Shown: positions 43,593-51,959 of the stretch, in pieces
Numbering within the stretch: position 1 is the first letter of the stretch
Layout: every line of letters starts with the position of its first letter
Source of the DNA: an uncultured Acidimicrobiales bacterium
GTDB lineage: Bacteria; Actinomycetota; Acidimicrobiia; Acidimicrobiales; Bin134
Reading direction: 5' to 3'
Length of the DNA: 64,000 bases
Assembly: GCA_951813325.1 (NCBI GenBank)
Contig: OX638350.1
Span: forward strand, 2,957,954 to 3,021,953
The notes under the pieces: model-generated
Databases searched by the model: none
What the model was told of the DNA's origin: nothing
Seen by the model: the letters and a program-made list of their open reading frames with translations, nothing else
Program-made: the position numbers and the translations under genes

Positions 43593-44803
43593 GCTCCCAC
43601 CGGTGCGCTGGGGGTGAACGTCACCGGCATCGCCTCGGGGCCGACGATGAAGTTGGACGCTCGCCAGGGCAGCGGGTCGTCGCTGGCCAGTTGCATGTCC
43701 GGCATTCGCTCGGCCAGTCGCTGGAACATGATCTTGAGCTCCAGGCGAGCCAAAGACGCCCCCAGGCAGAAGTGCGTTCCCCAGCCGAAGGCCAAGTGGT
43801 GGTTGGGATCGCGCTCCAAGTCGAACTTGAACGGGTCGTCGAACACCGCCTCGTCTCGATTGGCCGACGGATAGAACAGGATGACCTGGTCATCCTCGCC
43901 GATGGTCTCGCCGTGCATCTCCACCTCCCGGGTGGCGCTGCGGGACATGTTCTTGATGGGGGTCACCCAGCGCAGCAACTCCTCCATCGCCCGCTCCATC
44001 CAGGCGTCGTCGGTCGCCCGCTGGTTGAACAGCGCCTTCTGGTCGGGGTGCTCCAAAAGCGCCAGCATCCCCCCGCTGATCACGTGGCGGGACGTCTCGT
44101 CGCCCCCGATCAGAATGAGAAGCGCCTCCTGATTCAACGACTCGTCGTCGAGCTTGTCGCCGTCCACCTCGGCATGGCACAACACGCTCACCAAGTCAGA
44201 CTGGGGCGGGCGGGCTCGGCGGTCGGCGATCACCTCCAAGAGGAACTCCCGAAAGGACACGCCAGCCATGATGCCCTTCTCCAGCGCCTCCTGGTCGGTC
44301 TCGGTAGTGGCCCGCATCATGTCGTCGGACCACTCCAACAGATCGTCGTAGCTTTCCCGGGGAAAGCCCAGCATGTCGCCGATCAGGATGAGCGGCAGGG
44401 GCGCGGCGATGTCCCAGATGAAGTCGCACTCGCCCCGCTCGCACACCCTGTCGAGGATCTCGTCGCAGATGGCGGTGACCTCGGACGTGCGGTCCCGCAC
44501 CCGCTTGGGGGTGAAGCCCCGGTTCACCAGCTTGCGGCGCTGCTTGTGCATGGGGTCGTCCATCGAGATCATCATCGGCAGGGAGTTCCCGTGGGGGCGG
44601 GGGCTGCGGTAGGAGGAGAACGTCTTGGGGTCCTTCTCAACGGCCAAGATGTCGTGGTAGCGGGAGATGCCCCACACATCGCTGTTGGCGTCGTAGTACA
44701 CCGGGGCGTTCTCCCGCATCCAGGTCCACACCTCGTGGGGCTCGTGCTGGAACCAGAATCCGTCCATGAAGTTGACCCCGTCTAGGGTGGGGTGATTGGG
44801 CAT
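43589..44803 (-). CDS. Cytochrome P450
   Basis: 404 residues. DDPMHKQRRKLVNRGFTPKR, I-helix LLILIGGDETSRHVISGG, ExxR in MEELLRWV and heme loop FGWGTHFCLGASLARLE (Cys346). The pattern is closest to the actinobacterial sterol/terpene P450s such as CYP125/CYP142, which is a resemblance only. Upstream gene of the coupled cytochrome c and downstream of an NAD-dependent epimerase-type gene. Confidence 0.92.
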   Translation of the reverse strand: MPNHPTLDGVNFMDGFWFQHEPHEVWTWMRENAPVYYDANSDVWGISRYHDILAVEKDPKTFSSYRSPRPHGNSLPMMISMDDPMHKQRRKLVNRGFTPKRVRDRTSEVTAICDEILDRVCERGECDFIWDIAAPLPLILIGDMLGFPRESYDDLLEWSDDMMRATTETDQEALEKGIMAGVSFREFLLEVIADRRARPPQSDLVSVLCHAEVDGDKLDDESLNQEALLILIGGDETSRHVISGGMLALLEHPDQKALFNQRATDDAWMERAMEELLRWVTPIKNMSRSATREVEMHGETIGEDDQVILFYPSANRDEAVFDDPFKFDLERDPNHHLAFGWGTHFCLGASLARLELKIMFQRLAERMPDMQLASDDPLPWRASNFIVGPEAMPVTFTPSAPVGA

Positions 44804-44831
44804 AGCTCTCCCTCGTGCTTGATCTGCTGGA

Positions 44832-45773
44832 TTAACCCTCGCCCATGAGCCGGGCGATCATCTGTTGGCCCTTCTCGGCGTCCCACGCCGCCACCATGTC
44901 GTCGATTCCATCCTCCCACGACACCGCACACGGCCCGGTGATGGAAATGCGCCTGGCGCTGTCGTAGGCCCGGCTGTGGGTGCCCACCGGGAAGTACTGG
45001 AAGTCGGGCTCCACCCCGACCTGCTCCCCCATGCGGCGGCACATGTCCTCGATGCTCACGTTCTGGTCGCCGCCCCAGTTGACGATGGTGGCCGGCACGG
45101 TGGCCGACTCCAAGAAAGCCTCGGCGTGGGCGCACATATCTTGCTCGTGGACCGGGGAGAACATGTTGGGCTCCGAGTCCTTGAGCATCACCGGCATGCC
45201 GCTGGTCATCATGGCCAACAAGATGGCCGGTAGACCCCCGTTTTGGCCGTAGGCCACGTTGATGCGGCCGATCACGGTGGGCAGGTCATAGAGCCGGCAC
45301 ATGGTGCGGGCCACCGCCTCGGCGGCCATCTTCGTCACTCCGTAGGTCTCCGAATAGGGCTGCTCGCTGTCGCCTAGCGGATCGCCCTCAGCGTAGACGG
45401 AGGTGTGGTCGGGGTTGTTCTTGTACGCGGCGGCGGTGGACGCGTGCAGAAAGCCCTTGGCATTGCGGCAATGGGCCATAAGCAGGCCGGTGGCCTCGGC
45501 GTTCTGGGTGAGGGCGAAGTCGTAATCAGGGGTCGCGGCCATGAACGCGGCCATGTGGATCACATAGTCGAAGTCGTCGGGCAGTCCGTTCAGTTCGCCG
45601 GAGGCCAGATCGGCGGCGTGGGGAATGGCCCCGGCCTCCTCCACCTGCTCCCGTGATCCCGGCTGGCTGAACCGGGCCAGCCCCCACACCTCGTTGCTCT
45701 GGGCAAAGTGGCGGGTCATGGGCAGGGCAATCTGCCCTGCGGCCCCGGTAATCAAGATCTTTTGGCCTTCCAC
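44832..45773 (-). CDS. NAD-dependent epimerase/dehydratase family protein
   Basis: 313 residues from GTG at 45773, chosen because GAGGAGG lies 7 bases before it (upstream ATG at 45800 has no site). Extended-SDR fold: ILITGAAGQIALPMTRHFAQ, YVIHMAAFMA, HASTAAAYKNN and catalytic YSETYGVTKMAAE (YxxxK). Substrate could be a sugar nucleotide or a steroid/acyl alcohol; its position 28 bases upstream of the P450 supports the latter. Confidence 0.83.
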   Translation of the reverse strand: MEGQKILITGAAGQIALPMTRHFAQSNEVWGLARFSQPGSREQVEEAGAIPHAADLASGELNGLPDDFDYVIHMAAFMAATPDYDFALTQNAEATGLLMAHCRNAKGFLHASTAAAYKNNPDHTSVYAEGDPLGDSEQPYSETYGVTKMAAEAVARTMCRLYDLPTVIGRINVAYGQNGGLPAILLAMMTSGMPVMLKDSEPNMFSPVHEQDMCAHAEAFLESATVPATIVNWGGDQNVSIEDMCRRMGEQVGVEPDFQYFPVGTHSRAYDSARRISITGPCAVSWEDGIDDMVAAWDAEKGQQMIARLMGEG

Positions 45774-45850
45774 AGTCGTTCCTCCTCGACCATTGCTCAC
45801 CCTGTACTAGCACGACGAGCACGCGGCGCTGACATGATAGGGATAGAGGG

Positions 45851-46062
45851 ATGATCCAAACCAAGCCCATCGACGCCCCCCTGGGAGCGCTGGCATCAGG
45901 CTGGGACCCGGGCCCGCCATCGTCGGTGAGCGCACCTACACCCACCGCTGGCGCCAGGGCGATGTTGTGATCTTCGACACCGTGGGCACCGTCCACCGCC
46001 GAGAGGTGCCCCACAGCACCGGCCCCCGCTCCCTTCGCCAGCTGTCCATCAAATACCCCTGA
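45851..46062 (+). pseudogene. Internally deleted TauD-type dioxygenase
   Basis: Begins MIQTKPIDAPLGALASGWDP, like the start of TauD/TfdA enzymes, then at about 45915 shifts frame into AIVGERTYTHRWRQGDVVIF, DTVGTVHRREVPHSTGPRSL and RQLSIKYP, like the C-terminal part with the distal His. Roughly 200 central codons including HxD are missing. Not functional. Confidence 0.5.
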
Positions 46063-46107
46063 CGCTGCTGAGTGCCCGGTAGCCGGCCGCGCCCCTAGTC
46101 TGGCGCC

Positions 46108-47199
46108 ATGCCAACGCCCGCCCGAGTAGCCATCGTCCCCCAGGAAATGGGCCAGCCCCTGCGGATTGAACCAGTAGAGCTGCCCGACCCCGGACCATTC
46201 GATGTGGTGGTCCGCCAGTACGCCAGCGGGGTTTGCCACAGCCAGCTCCACGAGATTCATAGCCCCCGGGCCAGCAATGTGGTTCTGGGCCACGAGTCCA
46301 CCGGCGAGGTGGTGGCAGTTGGTGCCGAGGTGAGCCACGTGGCCCCTGGCGACCGGGTGTTCGTGACCTGGCTGCCCCGCAGCGTCCAACCCCCTGATCG
46401 CCGTCCGGCCATGGCCCAAGTCGTCCAGGGCGACGGCTCAACGGCCAACAGCCTGGGGGTGTTCACCTGGGCCGACCACACCATCGCCGATGAGTTGTTC
46501 ATCGTTCCGCTCCCCGATGATTCGCCCACCGACGTGACCGCCATCATCGGCTGCGCGGTGATGACCGGTGCCGGGGCGGTCATGAACACCGCCGGGGTCG
46601 CCGCCGGTTCTTCGGTGGCGATATTCGGCGTGGGCGGCGTGGGCCTCTCGGCGCTGGCCGCGGCCAAAGCGCTGGGCGCCGACCCCATCATCGCGGTGGA
46701 CCTCTCCGAGGAGAAGTTGGACTTCGCCCTCCGCCATGGGGCCACCATCGGGGTGAACGCCTCCGAATGCGACCCGGTGGCCCGCATCCACGAGCTCACC
46801 CCCCGAGACGGCCTCGACCTAATGGGCGCGTCGTGCTCGGGGGTGGATTTCGCCTTCGACTGCATCGGCGCCGCGGTGTCCCAGGTGGTGCCGTCGCTGC
46901 GCAACAAACGCTGGGGGTCCGACGAGCGGGCGGTGGCGGTGCTCGTCGGGATACCGACGGCCGCGCCCGAAGTCGACATCGGCGATCTGCTGATGCACGA
47001 GAAGCACCTGACCGGGAGCATCGGGGGCACCAGCCACCCCGAGCGAGACTTCCCGATCTTCATGGACTGGTACCGCCAGGGCGTCCTCGACCTCGACAGC
47101 CTGGTCACCCAGCGCTTCGCCCTCGACGAGATCAACGAGGCGGTGGACGCCCTGGAAAACGGGCAGATCGCCGGCCGTTCAATCTTGGTGTTCGACTGA
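46108..47199 (+). CDS. Zinc-type alcohol dehydrogenase (MDR)
   Basis: 363 residues. Catalytic-zinc region ASGVCHSQLHEIHSP and GHESTGEVVAVGAEV, NAD-binding VAIFGVGGVGLSALAAAKAL with Asp in AVDLSEEK. The structural-zinc loop of four cysteines is absent (PRSVQPPDRRP in its place). Oxidises an alcohol with NAD. 24 bases upstream of an enoyl-CoA hydratase gene. Confidence 0.87.
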   Translation: MPTPARVAIVPQEMGQPLRIEPVELPDPGPFDVVVRQYASGVCHSQLHEIHSPRASNVVLGHESTGEVVAVGAEVSHVAPGDRVFVTWLPRSVQPPDRRPAMAQVVQGDGSTANSLGVFTWADHTIADELFIVPLPDDSPTDVTAIIGCAVMTGAGAVMNTAGVAAGSSVAIFGVGGVGLSALAAAKALGADPIIAVDLSEEKLDFALRHGATIGVNASECDPVARIHELTPRDGLDLMGASCSGVDFAFDCIGAAVSQVVPSLRNKRWGSDERAVAVLVGIPTAAPEVDIGDLLMHEKHLTGSIGGTSHPERDFPIFMDWYRQGVLDLDSLVTQRFALDEINEAVDALENGQIAGRSILVFD

Positions 47200-47223
47200 G
47201 CTCTGAGAAGACAGGAGTCAGCC

Positions 47224-48000
47224 ATGCCCGACACCGTGCTCTATGAGCAATCCGGCCATGTGGCCACCATCACCTACAACCGCCCCGAAGCGCTCAACGC
47301 GGTCAACGGCGAGCTGCGCCAAGACCTGAACGCCGCCTGGAACCGGTTCCGGGGCGACGACGACGCCTGGGTGGCCATTCTCACCGGGGCGGGCCGGGCC
47401 TTTTGCGCCGGGGCTGACATGCGCGACGGCGCCGGATCGACCGGCGTGTTCGAGGGCACCTTCTGGGAGAAGCCCACCATCAACTCCTTCGAGTCGGGTT
47501 TGGAGCTGTTCAAGCCTGCCATCGCGGCGGTGAACGGCCATTGCCTGGGCTATGGGCTGACCGCCGCTTTGGCCTGCGATTTCCTTATCGCCAGCAACCG
47601 GGCCACATTCGGTTTTCCCGAGGTGCGCTTGGGGGTGCCCACCATCGTGGGCGCCATCACGCTGCCTCGGCGGGTGGACTGGGCCGACGCCATGGAACTG
47701 CTGTTGACCGGCGAGCGGGTGGGCGCCGAGCGAGCCCGGGAGATGGGGCTGGTGTGGCGGGTGGTGCCCCACGACCAGCTCATGGACGAAGCCCAGGCCC
47801 TGGCCGAGCGGCTCGTGGCCTCAGCACCGCTGGCCGTTCGGGCCACCAAAGAGGTGGCCACCCGCACTCGCAGCATGTCTTGGGTAGAGGCGGTGCGCTT
47901 CGGAGAGACCATGCGCCTGGTGGCCGGGGCGACCGAAGACGCCGGCGAGGGCATGACCGCCCGGGCCGAGAGCCGTCCTCCTGACTGGCAGGCCCGCTAG
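47224..48000 (+). CDS. Enoyl-CoA hydratase/isomerase family protein
   Basis: 258 residues. NRPEALNAVNGELRQDLNAA, AFCAGADMRDG (oxyanion hole), AAVNGHCLGYGLTAALACDF and PEVRLGVPTIVGAITLPRRV. Crotonase fold; the second catalytic Glu is not clear. ACAGGAG lies 8 bases before the ATG. Likely in one operon with the alcohol dehydrogenase. Confidence 0.87.
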   Translation: MPDTVLYEQSGHVATITYNRPEALNAVNGELRQDLNAAWNRFRGDDDAWVAILTGAGRAFCAGADMRDGAGSTGVFEGTFWEKPTINSFESGLELFKPAIAAVNGHCLGYGLTAALACDFLIASNRATFGFPEVRLGVPTIVGAITLPRRVDWADAMELLLTGERVGAERAREMGLVWRVVPHDQLMDEAQALAERLVASAPLAVRATKEVATRTRSMSWVEAVRFGETMRLVAGATEDAGEGMTARAESRPPDWQAR

Positions 48001-48015
48001 ATGGGCAGGCGCTAG

Positions 48016-48456
48016 ATGGGCGTTCGGGCCATCGTCTTTTGCGGAGCGGTGGCCGGATTGGCCTTCGTCGCCCTGTCTTTGGCCGGCATGGTCTCCACCT
48101 GGGGTTTCGACTGGGTGACCATCGAATCTGAAGAGCCCGAACCGGACATCAGTGCCGAGGCCACCCCCACTGGCGCCCAGGAACTCCTGCCGGAACCGGT
48201 CGTGGTAATCGATTTCGAGATCGATGAACGCTATCCCCCTGACACGCGGTGGACGGTTTTCGACGTTCCCTCAGCCCTCAACGTCCGGGCCGGCCCCGCC
48301 ACGGGTCACCAAATCCTGGGCACCGCCAACCTGGGGTCCACCGTCACCCTCACCGGCCAGGTAGTGGAGTCCCCCACCAGCGGCACCTGGGTCCAAATCC
48401 GCACCAACACCGTCGATGGCTGGGTATTCGCCGCCTATCTGACCCCCGAAGGGTGA
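48016..48456 (+). CDS. Membrane-anchored SH3b-domain protein
   Basis: 146 residues. An N-terminal hydrophobic helix (AIVFCGAVAGLAFVALSLAG) and an acidic linker precede a bacterial SH3 domain: ALNVRAGPATGHQILGTANL, GSTVTLTGQVVE, GTWVQIRTNTVDGWVFAAYL. Such domains bind cell-wall peptides. Outward-facing, function unknown. 15 bases after the hydratase gene. Confidence 0.8.
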   Translation: MGVRAIVFCGAVAGLAFVALSLAGMVSTWGFDWVTIESEEPEPDISAEATPTGAQELLPEPVVVIDFEIDERYPPDTRWTVFDVPSALNVRAGPATGHQILGTANLGSTVTLTGQVVESPTSGTWVQIRTNTVDGWVFAAYLTPEG

Positions 48457-48479
48457 AGTGCTCTAGCCCTCGATGAGGG

Positions 48480-49670
48480 TCAGGAGGTCCCCAACGAGCC
48501 GATGATGGGGATCTGGTCGTCGGGGATGGGAGCCATGGGGGTGCGGCGGGCTAGGGCGGCTTCGATGTGGGGGGCGAGGCGGGCGGCTTTGGCTGCTTCC
48601 CGCTCGTGTTCGCCCTCTTTGAGGGCGGGCATGACCTCTTTGGCGAACATCTCCAGCGACTGGCAGATGTGGTCGTGGCGGTTGCGGCCCGACTGCTGGA
48701 TGAACATCACCTGGTCGACGCCGGCCTCGGCATAGCCCTGGAGCTGCTGGGCGACCTGCTCGGGGGTGCCGATGCCCAGCGTCTCTCCCAGACCCTCAAA
48801 TGACTCCTTGGATTCCTGAAAGTCGTCCCACACATTGGTTCGGCCCGGTCGGTGCCGGCCGACTGCGTAGTAGTGCAACAGGCCGTGGCCGAAGAACTGG
48901 AAGCCCTCGAGGCCCCGGCGCTCGGCCTCGTCACGGTCGTGATGCATCGACAGCCCCACCACCATGGCGATGTTGGGATTGACGGTGTGGCCGATGGGCA
49001 CGCATTCGGTGGACAGGATTCGGTAGTAGTCCTCCACCCATTGGGCGGCCTCGCCGGGATCCACGAAGGCAAACGTCAACGCGCCCATGCCCAGGCGGGC
49101 GGCCAGCTTGATGGTTTCCCGGTTGGAGCACGCCACCCACAGCGGCGGATGGGGCTTCTGCGCCGGCTTGGGCACCACGTTGCGGCACGGCATGGAGAAG
49201 TACTCGCCCTCATACCCCGGGTAGGGGTCCATCACCATCATGTTGCAGCACTGCTCGGTGGCCTCGGCCCACGCCGGGCGCTTGTCGGCGTGCTCGATGT
49301 TGAACCCGCCCAATTCCACCGCAGCCGACGACTCGCCCGTGCCGAAATCCACCCGGCCGTTGGAGATGAGGTCGAGGGTGGCGATGCGCTCGGCCACCCG
49401 GGCCGGGTGGTTGTACTTCGGCGGCATCTGCACGATGCCGTGGCCCAGCCTGATCCGCTCGGTTCGCTGGCTGGCCGCGGCCAAGAACACCTCGGGGGCC
49501 GAGGAGTGGGAGTACTCCTCCAAGAAGTGGTGCTCCACCTCCCAGGCGTAGTCGTACCCCAGCCGGTCGGCCAGCTCCACCTGATCGAGGGCCTCGTGCA
49601 GCAGTCGCTGCTCATCGCCGGGCTGCCACGGCCTGGGCAGCTGATGCTCATAGAAAACGCCGAACTTCAC
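48480..49670 (-). CDS. LLM-class flavin-dependent oxidoreductase
   Basis: 396 residues, luciferase-like barrel. MKFGVFYEHQLPRPW, YDYAWEVEHHFLEEYSHSSA, LGHGIVQMPPKYNHPARVAE and RVDFGTGESSAAVELGGF. Likely a flavin- or F420-using monooxygenase in catabolism. Divergent from the truncated thiolase. Confidence 0.88.
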   Translation of the reverse strand: MKFGVFYEHQLPRPWQPGDEQRLLHEALDQVELADRLGYDYAWEVEHHFLEEYSHSSAPEVFLAAASQRTERIRLGHGIVQMPPKYNHPARVAERIATLDLISNGRVDFGTGESSAAVELGGFNIEHADKRPAWAEATEQCCNMMVMDPYPGYEGEYFSMPCRNVVPKPAQKPHPPLWVACSNRETIKLAARLGMGALTFAFVDPGEAAQWVEDYYRILSTECVPIGHTVNPNIAMVVGLSMHHDRDEAERRGLEGFQFFGHGLLHYYAVGRHRPGRTNVWDDFQESKESFEGLGETLGIGTPEQVAQQLQGYAEAGVDQVMFIQQSGRNRHDHICQSLEMFAKEVMPALKEGEHEREAAKAARLAPHIEAALARRTPMAPIPDDQIPIIGSLGTS

Positions 49671-49736
49671 GCTCTGAGACTACGCTGTGACCCTCCGATC
49701 AGCAGATGCCAGGGCAGCCTGCATAGCATCGCCGCC

Positions 49737-50300
49737 GTGAGCAGCGACCGGATGCCGGTGTTGGTGGGCGTGGCCCAGTACGTGGGACGGGAGACCGACC
49801 CGACGGCAGCTCCCGATCCGGTGACCATGATGGCCGATGTGGCCACTCGGGCTGCCTACGACTCCGGGGTGGGCCAAGGTCTGTTCGCCCATGTGGACAC
49901 CTTCATTCAGATCCCCTTGGCCTATCGGAATCCGGTGAACGGGGCCGCGCTCACCGCCGAGCGGCTAGGCATCGACCGCCGAGCCCGGGTGCAGAACACC
50001 GGTGGAGGCGGAGAGGTGGGTGTGCTGGCCGCCAATCACCTGGCCGCCGAGATCATGGTCGGCCGTACCGAGGTGGCGGTGATGACCGGCGGTCAACTCT
50101 GGAAGACGGCCGAGCGGTCCAGGGCGGCCGGTGTGGAGCTGAACTGGCCCGACGGAGGCAACCCTGTCGGCACCGACGACCAATTCGCCCCCGCAGACCC
50201 CGACCTGCCCCGCGACCTGCTGTCTACCGAAGCTGTGGGCCGAACCGGCGAGGTGCGCTACGACCAAGCCACCAGCCGCGGCATCTTCACCCCGGCCTGA
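49737..50300 (+). pseudogene. N-terminal fragment of a thiolase-like acetyltransferase
   Basis: 187 codons from GTG: MPVLVGVAQYVGRETDPTAA, VQNTGGGGEVGVLAANHLAA, TGGQLWKTAERSRAAGVELN. Proteins of this subgroup are about 500 residues; this one stops after GEVRYDQATSRGIFTPA, so the catalytic second half is missing. The stop is directly followed by a palindrome. Probably a truncated gene. Confidence 0.65.
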
Positions 50301-50329
50301 GAATTTTCAGAATCGGCTGAACAATTCTC
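50299..50329. promoter_or_regulatory. Palindrome upstream of a toxin-antitoxin operon
   Basis: Arms GAGAATT-TTCAG and CTGAA-c-AATTCTC form a 12-bp stem with a single bulged C and a six-base loop. It lies between the truncated thiolase stop and the ribbon-helix-helix antitoxin start. Autoregulated RHH antitoxins bind such palindromes; a terminator of the upstream fragment is the alternative, but no T-tract follows. Confidence 0.5.
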
Positions 50330-50353
50330 ACTACAAGTGTCTACGATGTAGTC

Positions 50354-50776
50354 ATGTGTGTGATGTCACTCCGCTTCCCCGATGAGTTGACCCTCGACCG
50401 GCTTAGGGATCATGCCCATCGACGCGACTCTTCGATGTCATCACTCGCGGCGCGCCTGATCGAAGAAGGTCTCCGTATGGAAGAGCACCCTGTCATCTGC
50501 TTTCGCGATGGACCTGTTGGCCGCCGTGCCGTGTTGGTCGGAGGTCCCGAAGTGGCCGATGTGGTATCTGCCCTCATTGGCGGAGACGTGCCAGTCGAGC
50601 AGCGCCGAACCAGAGTTGCCGAGATGATGTGCCTGCGCGAGTCCCTGGTGGATGCCGCTTTGGCCTACTACGCCGAGTTCACGTCCGAGATCGATGCCGA
50701 GATCGCCGCTCGGCAACTAGCTGCTGACAAGCAAGAACAGCTCTGGATGCGCCAGCAAGCACTGCTCGCTCAGTGA
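50354..50776 (+). CDS. RHH/DUF433-like antitoxin
   Basis: 140 residues. The N-terminus MSLRFPDELTLDRLRDHAHR and SSMSSLAARLIEEGLRMEEH is a ribbon-helix-helix; RDGPVGRRAVLVGGPEVADV then resembles a DUF433-type region, and the tail is helical. It should neutralise the downstream PIN-like toxin and repress the operon through the palindrome at 50299. ATG at 50354 or 50363. It overlaps the toxin start (GTGA). Confidence 0.75.
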   Translation: MCVMSLRFPDELTLDRLRDHAHRRDSSMSSLAARLIEEGLRMEEHPVICFRDGPVGRRAVLVGGPEVADVVSALIGGDVPVEQRRTRVAEMMCLRESLVDAALAYYAEFTSEIDAEIAARQLAADKQEQLWMRQQALLAQ

Positions 50777-51141
50777 GGCTGCTGCTCGACGAGATGCACA
50801 GCCCGACAGTCGCTCGGGCATTGCAAAAAGCTGGTCACGATGTCCATGCGGTGTCGAACGATCCGCTGCTGCGAGGTATGGCCGATGCGAAGCTGCTCCA
50901 ATTTGCAGCTGAGACAAGCCGAGCCATCGTCACCGAAAATGTGCCGGACTTCGCCGTGTTGGCCTCCCAATGGGCGGCCAACGCGACACCCCACGCTGGA
51001 ATCGTCTACACCAACCCCAACCGGTTCAACAGGAACACCTCCGCCTACCCCGCCAACCTCATCGCCGCACTCGATCAATTCCTACGGCAACCACCTGTCG
51101 AAGGCCATAACTGGGTGTGGTGGCTCCAGCCGCCCCCCTAG
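50773..51141 (+). CDS. PIN-like (DUF5615-type) toxin
   Basis: 122 residues from [45 protein letters not shown] give the acidic residues of the Mut7-C/DUF5615 PIN-like fold (D6, E7; E and D in TENVPDF). Probably an RNase toxin held by the coupled antitoxin upstream. Convergent with msrA; stops overlap by 4 bases. Confidence 0.78.
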   Translation: MRLLLDEMHSPTVARALQKAGHDVHAVSNDPLLRGMADAKLLQFAAETSRAIVTENVPDFAVLASQWAANATPHAGIVYTNPNRFNRNTSAYPANLIAALDQFLRQPPVEGHNWVWWLQPPP

Positions 51142-51791
51142 TCGGCCACCAGGCCGACGGGGCAGGACACGCCGGTGCCGCCCAAGCCGCAATAGCCGTT
51201 GGGGACTTTGGCCAGATACTGCTGGTGGTAGTCCTCGGCGTAGTAGAAGGGCGGGGCGGCGATGATCTCCGTGGTGATCTCCCCATAGCCGGCGTCCTGC
51301 AAACGGGCGCCGAACCGCTCCCGAGACGCCTCGGCGGCCACCTTCTGGTCATCGTCGAAGTAGTAGATGCCCGACCGGTACTGAGTGCCCACGTCGTTGC
51401 CCTGGCGCATCCCCTGGGTGGGGTCGTGGTTCTCCCAGAACAGCGCCAGCATCTGCTCGTAGCTGGCAGCCCCAGGGTCGAACACCGCCAACACCACCTC
51501 GTTGTGGCCGGTGAAACCGGAGCAGACCTCCTGGTAGGAGGGATTGGGGGTGAACCCTGCGGCGTAGCCCACCGCGGTGGTGAAAACACCGGGCGCCTGC
51601 CAGAACACCCGCTCTGCCCCCCAGAAACAGCCCATTCCCACCATGATCTGCTGCATTCCGTCGGGAAACGGCGGCTTCAGCGGATTGCCGTTCACGAAGT
51701 GGACCTCCGGCACCGGCATCTCCTCTTCCCTTCCCAGCAGCGCATCGGCTGGATCCACCATCATCGACTTCTTCATCCCGAACAATCCCAT
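51138..51791 (-). CDS. msrA: Peptide methionine-S-sulfoxide reductase
   Basis: 217 residues from ATG at 51791. [20 protein letters not shown] holds the catalytic GCFWG (Cys55), [12 protein letters not shown] and [20 protein letters not shown] follow, and [12 protein letters not shown] near the end has the resolving cysteines. Reduces methionine sulfoxide in oxidised proteins using thioredoxin. Upstream in-frame extension to 52265 overlaps another gene and is rejected. Confidence 0.93.
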   Translation of the reverse strand: MGLFGMKKSMMVDPADALLGREEEMPVPEVHFVNGNPLKPPFPDGMQQIMVGMGCFWGAERVFWQAPGVFTTAVGYAAGFTPNPSYQEVCSGFTGHNEVVLAVFDPGAASYEQMLALFWENHDPTQGMRQGNDVGTQYRSGIYYFDDDQKVAAEASRERFGARLQDAGYGEITTEIIAAPPFYYAEDYHQQYLAKVPNGYCGLGGTGVSCPVGLVAD

Positions 51792-51959
51792 GAAGTCCAG
51801 TTTAGGGCTTGTTCGGAGCAATCCCTTAGGGGCACCGGGTTTGTCGGGGACGGCGCCAAATTCACACCAACACGCTGCCCCGGTAGTTGAGCTGCATGGT
51901 TGCTGCATATTCTTGGAGTTGCGTCTCAAACCGAGACCCCTTTCGATGGAAATGAGCTG

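Noticed and set aside
48852..49736. N-terminal extension of the truncated thiolase frame
   Set aside because: It is antisense to the LLM oxidoreductase; thiolase similarity starts at the GTG at 49737.
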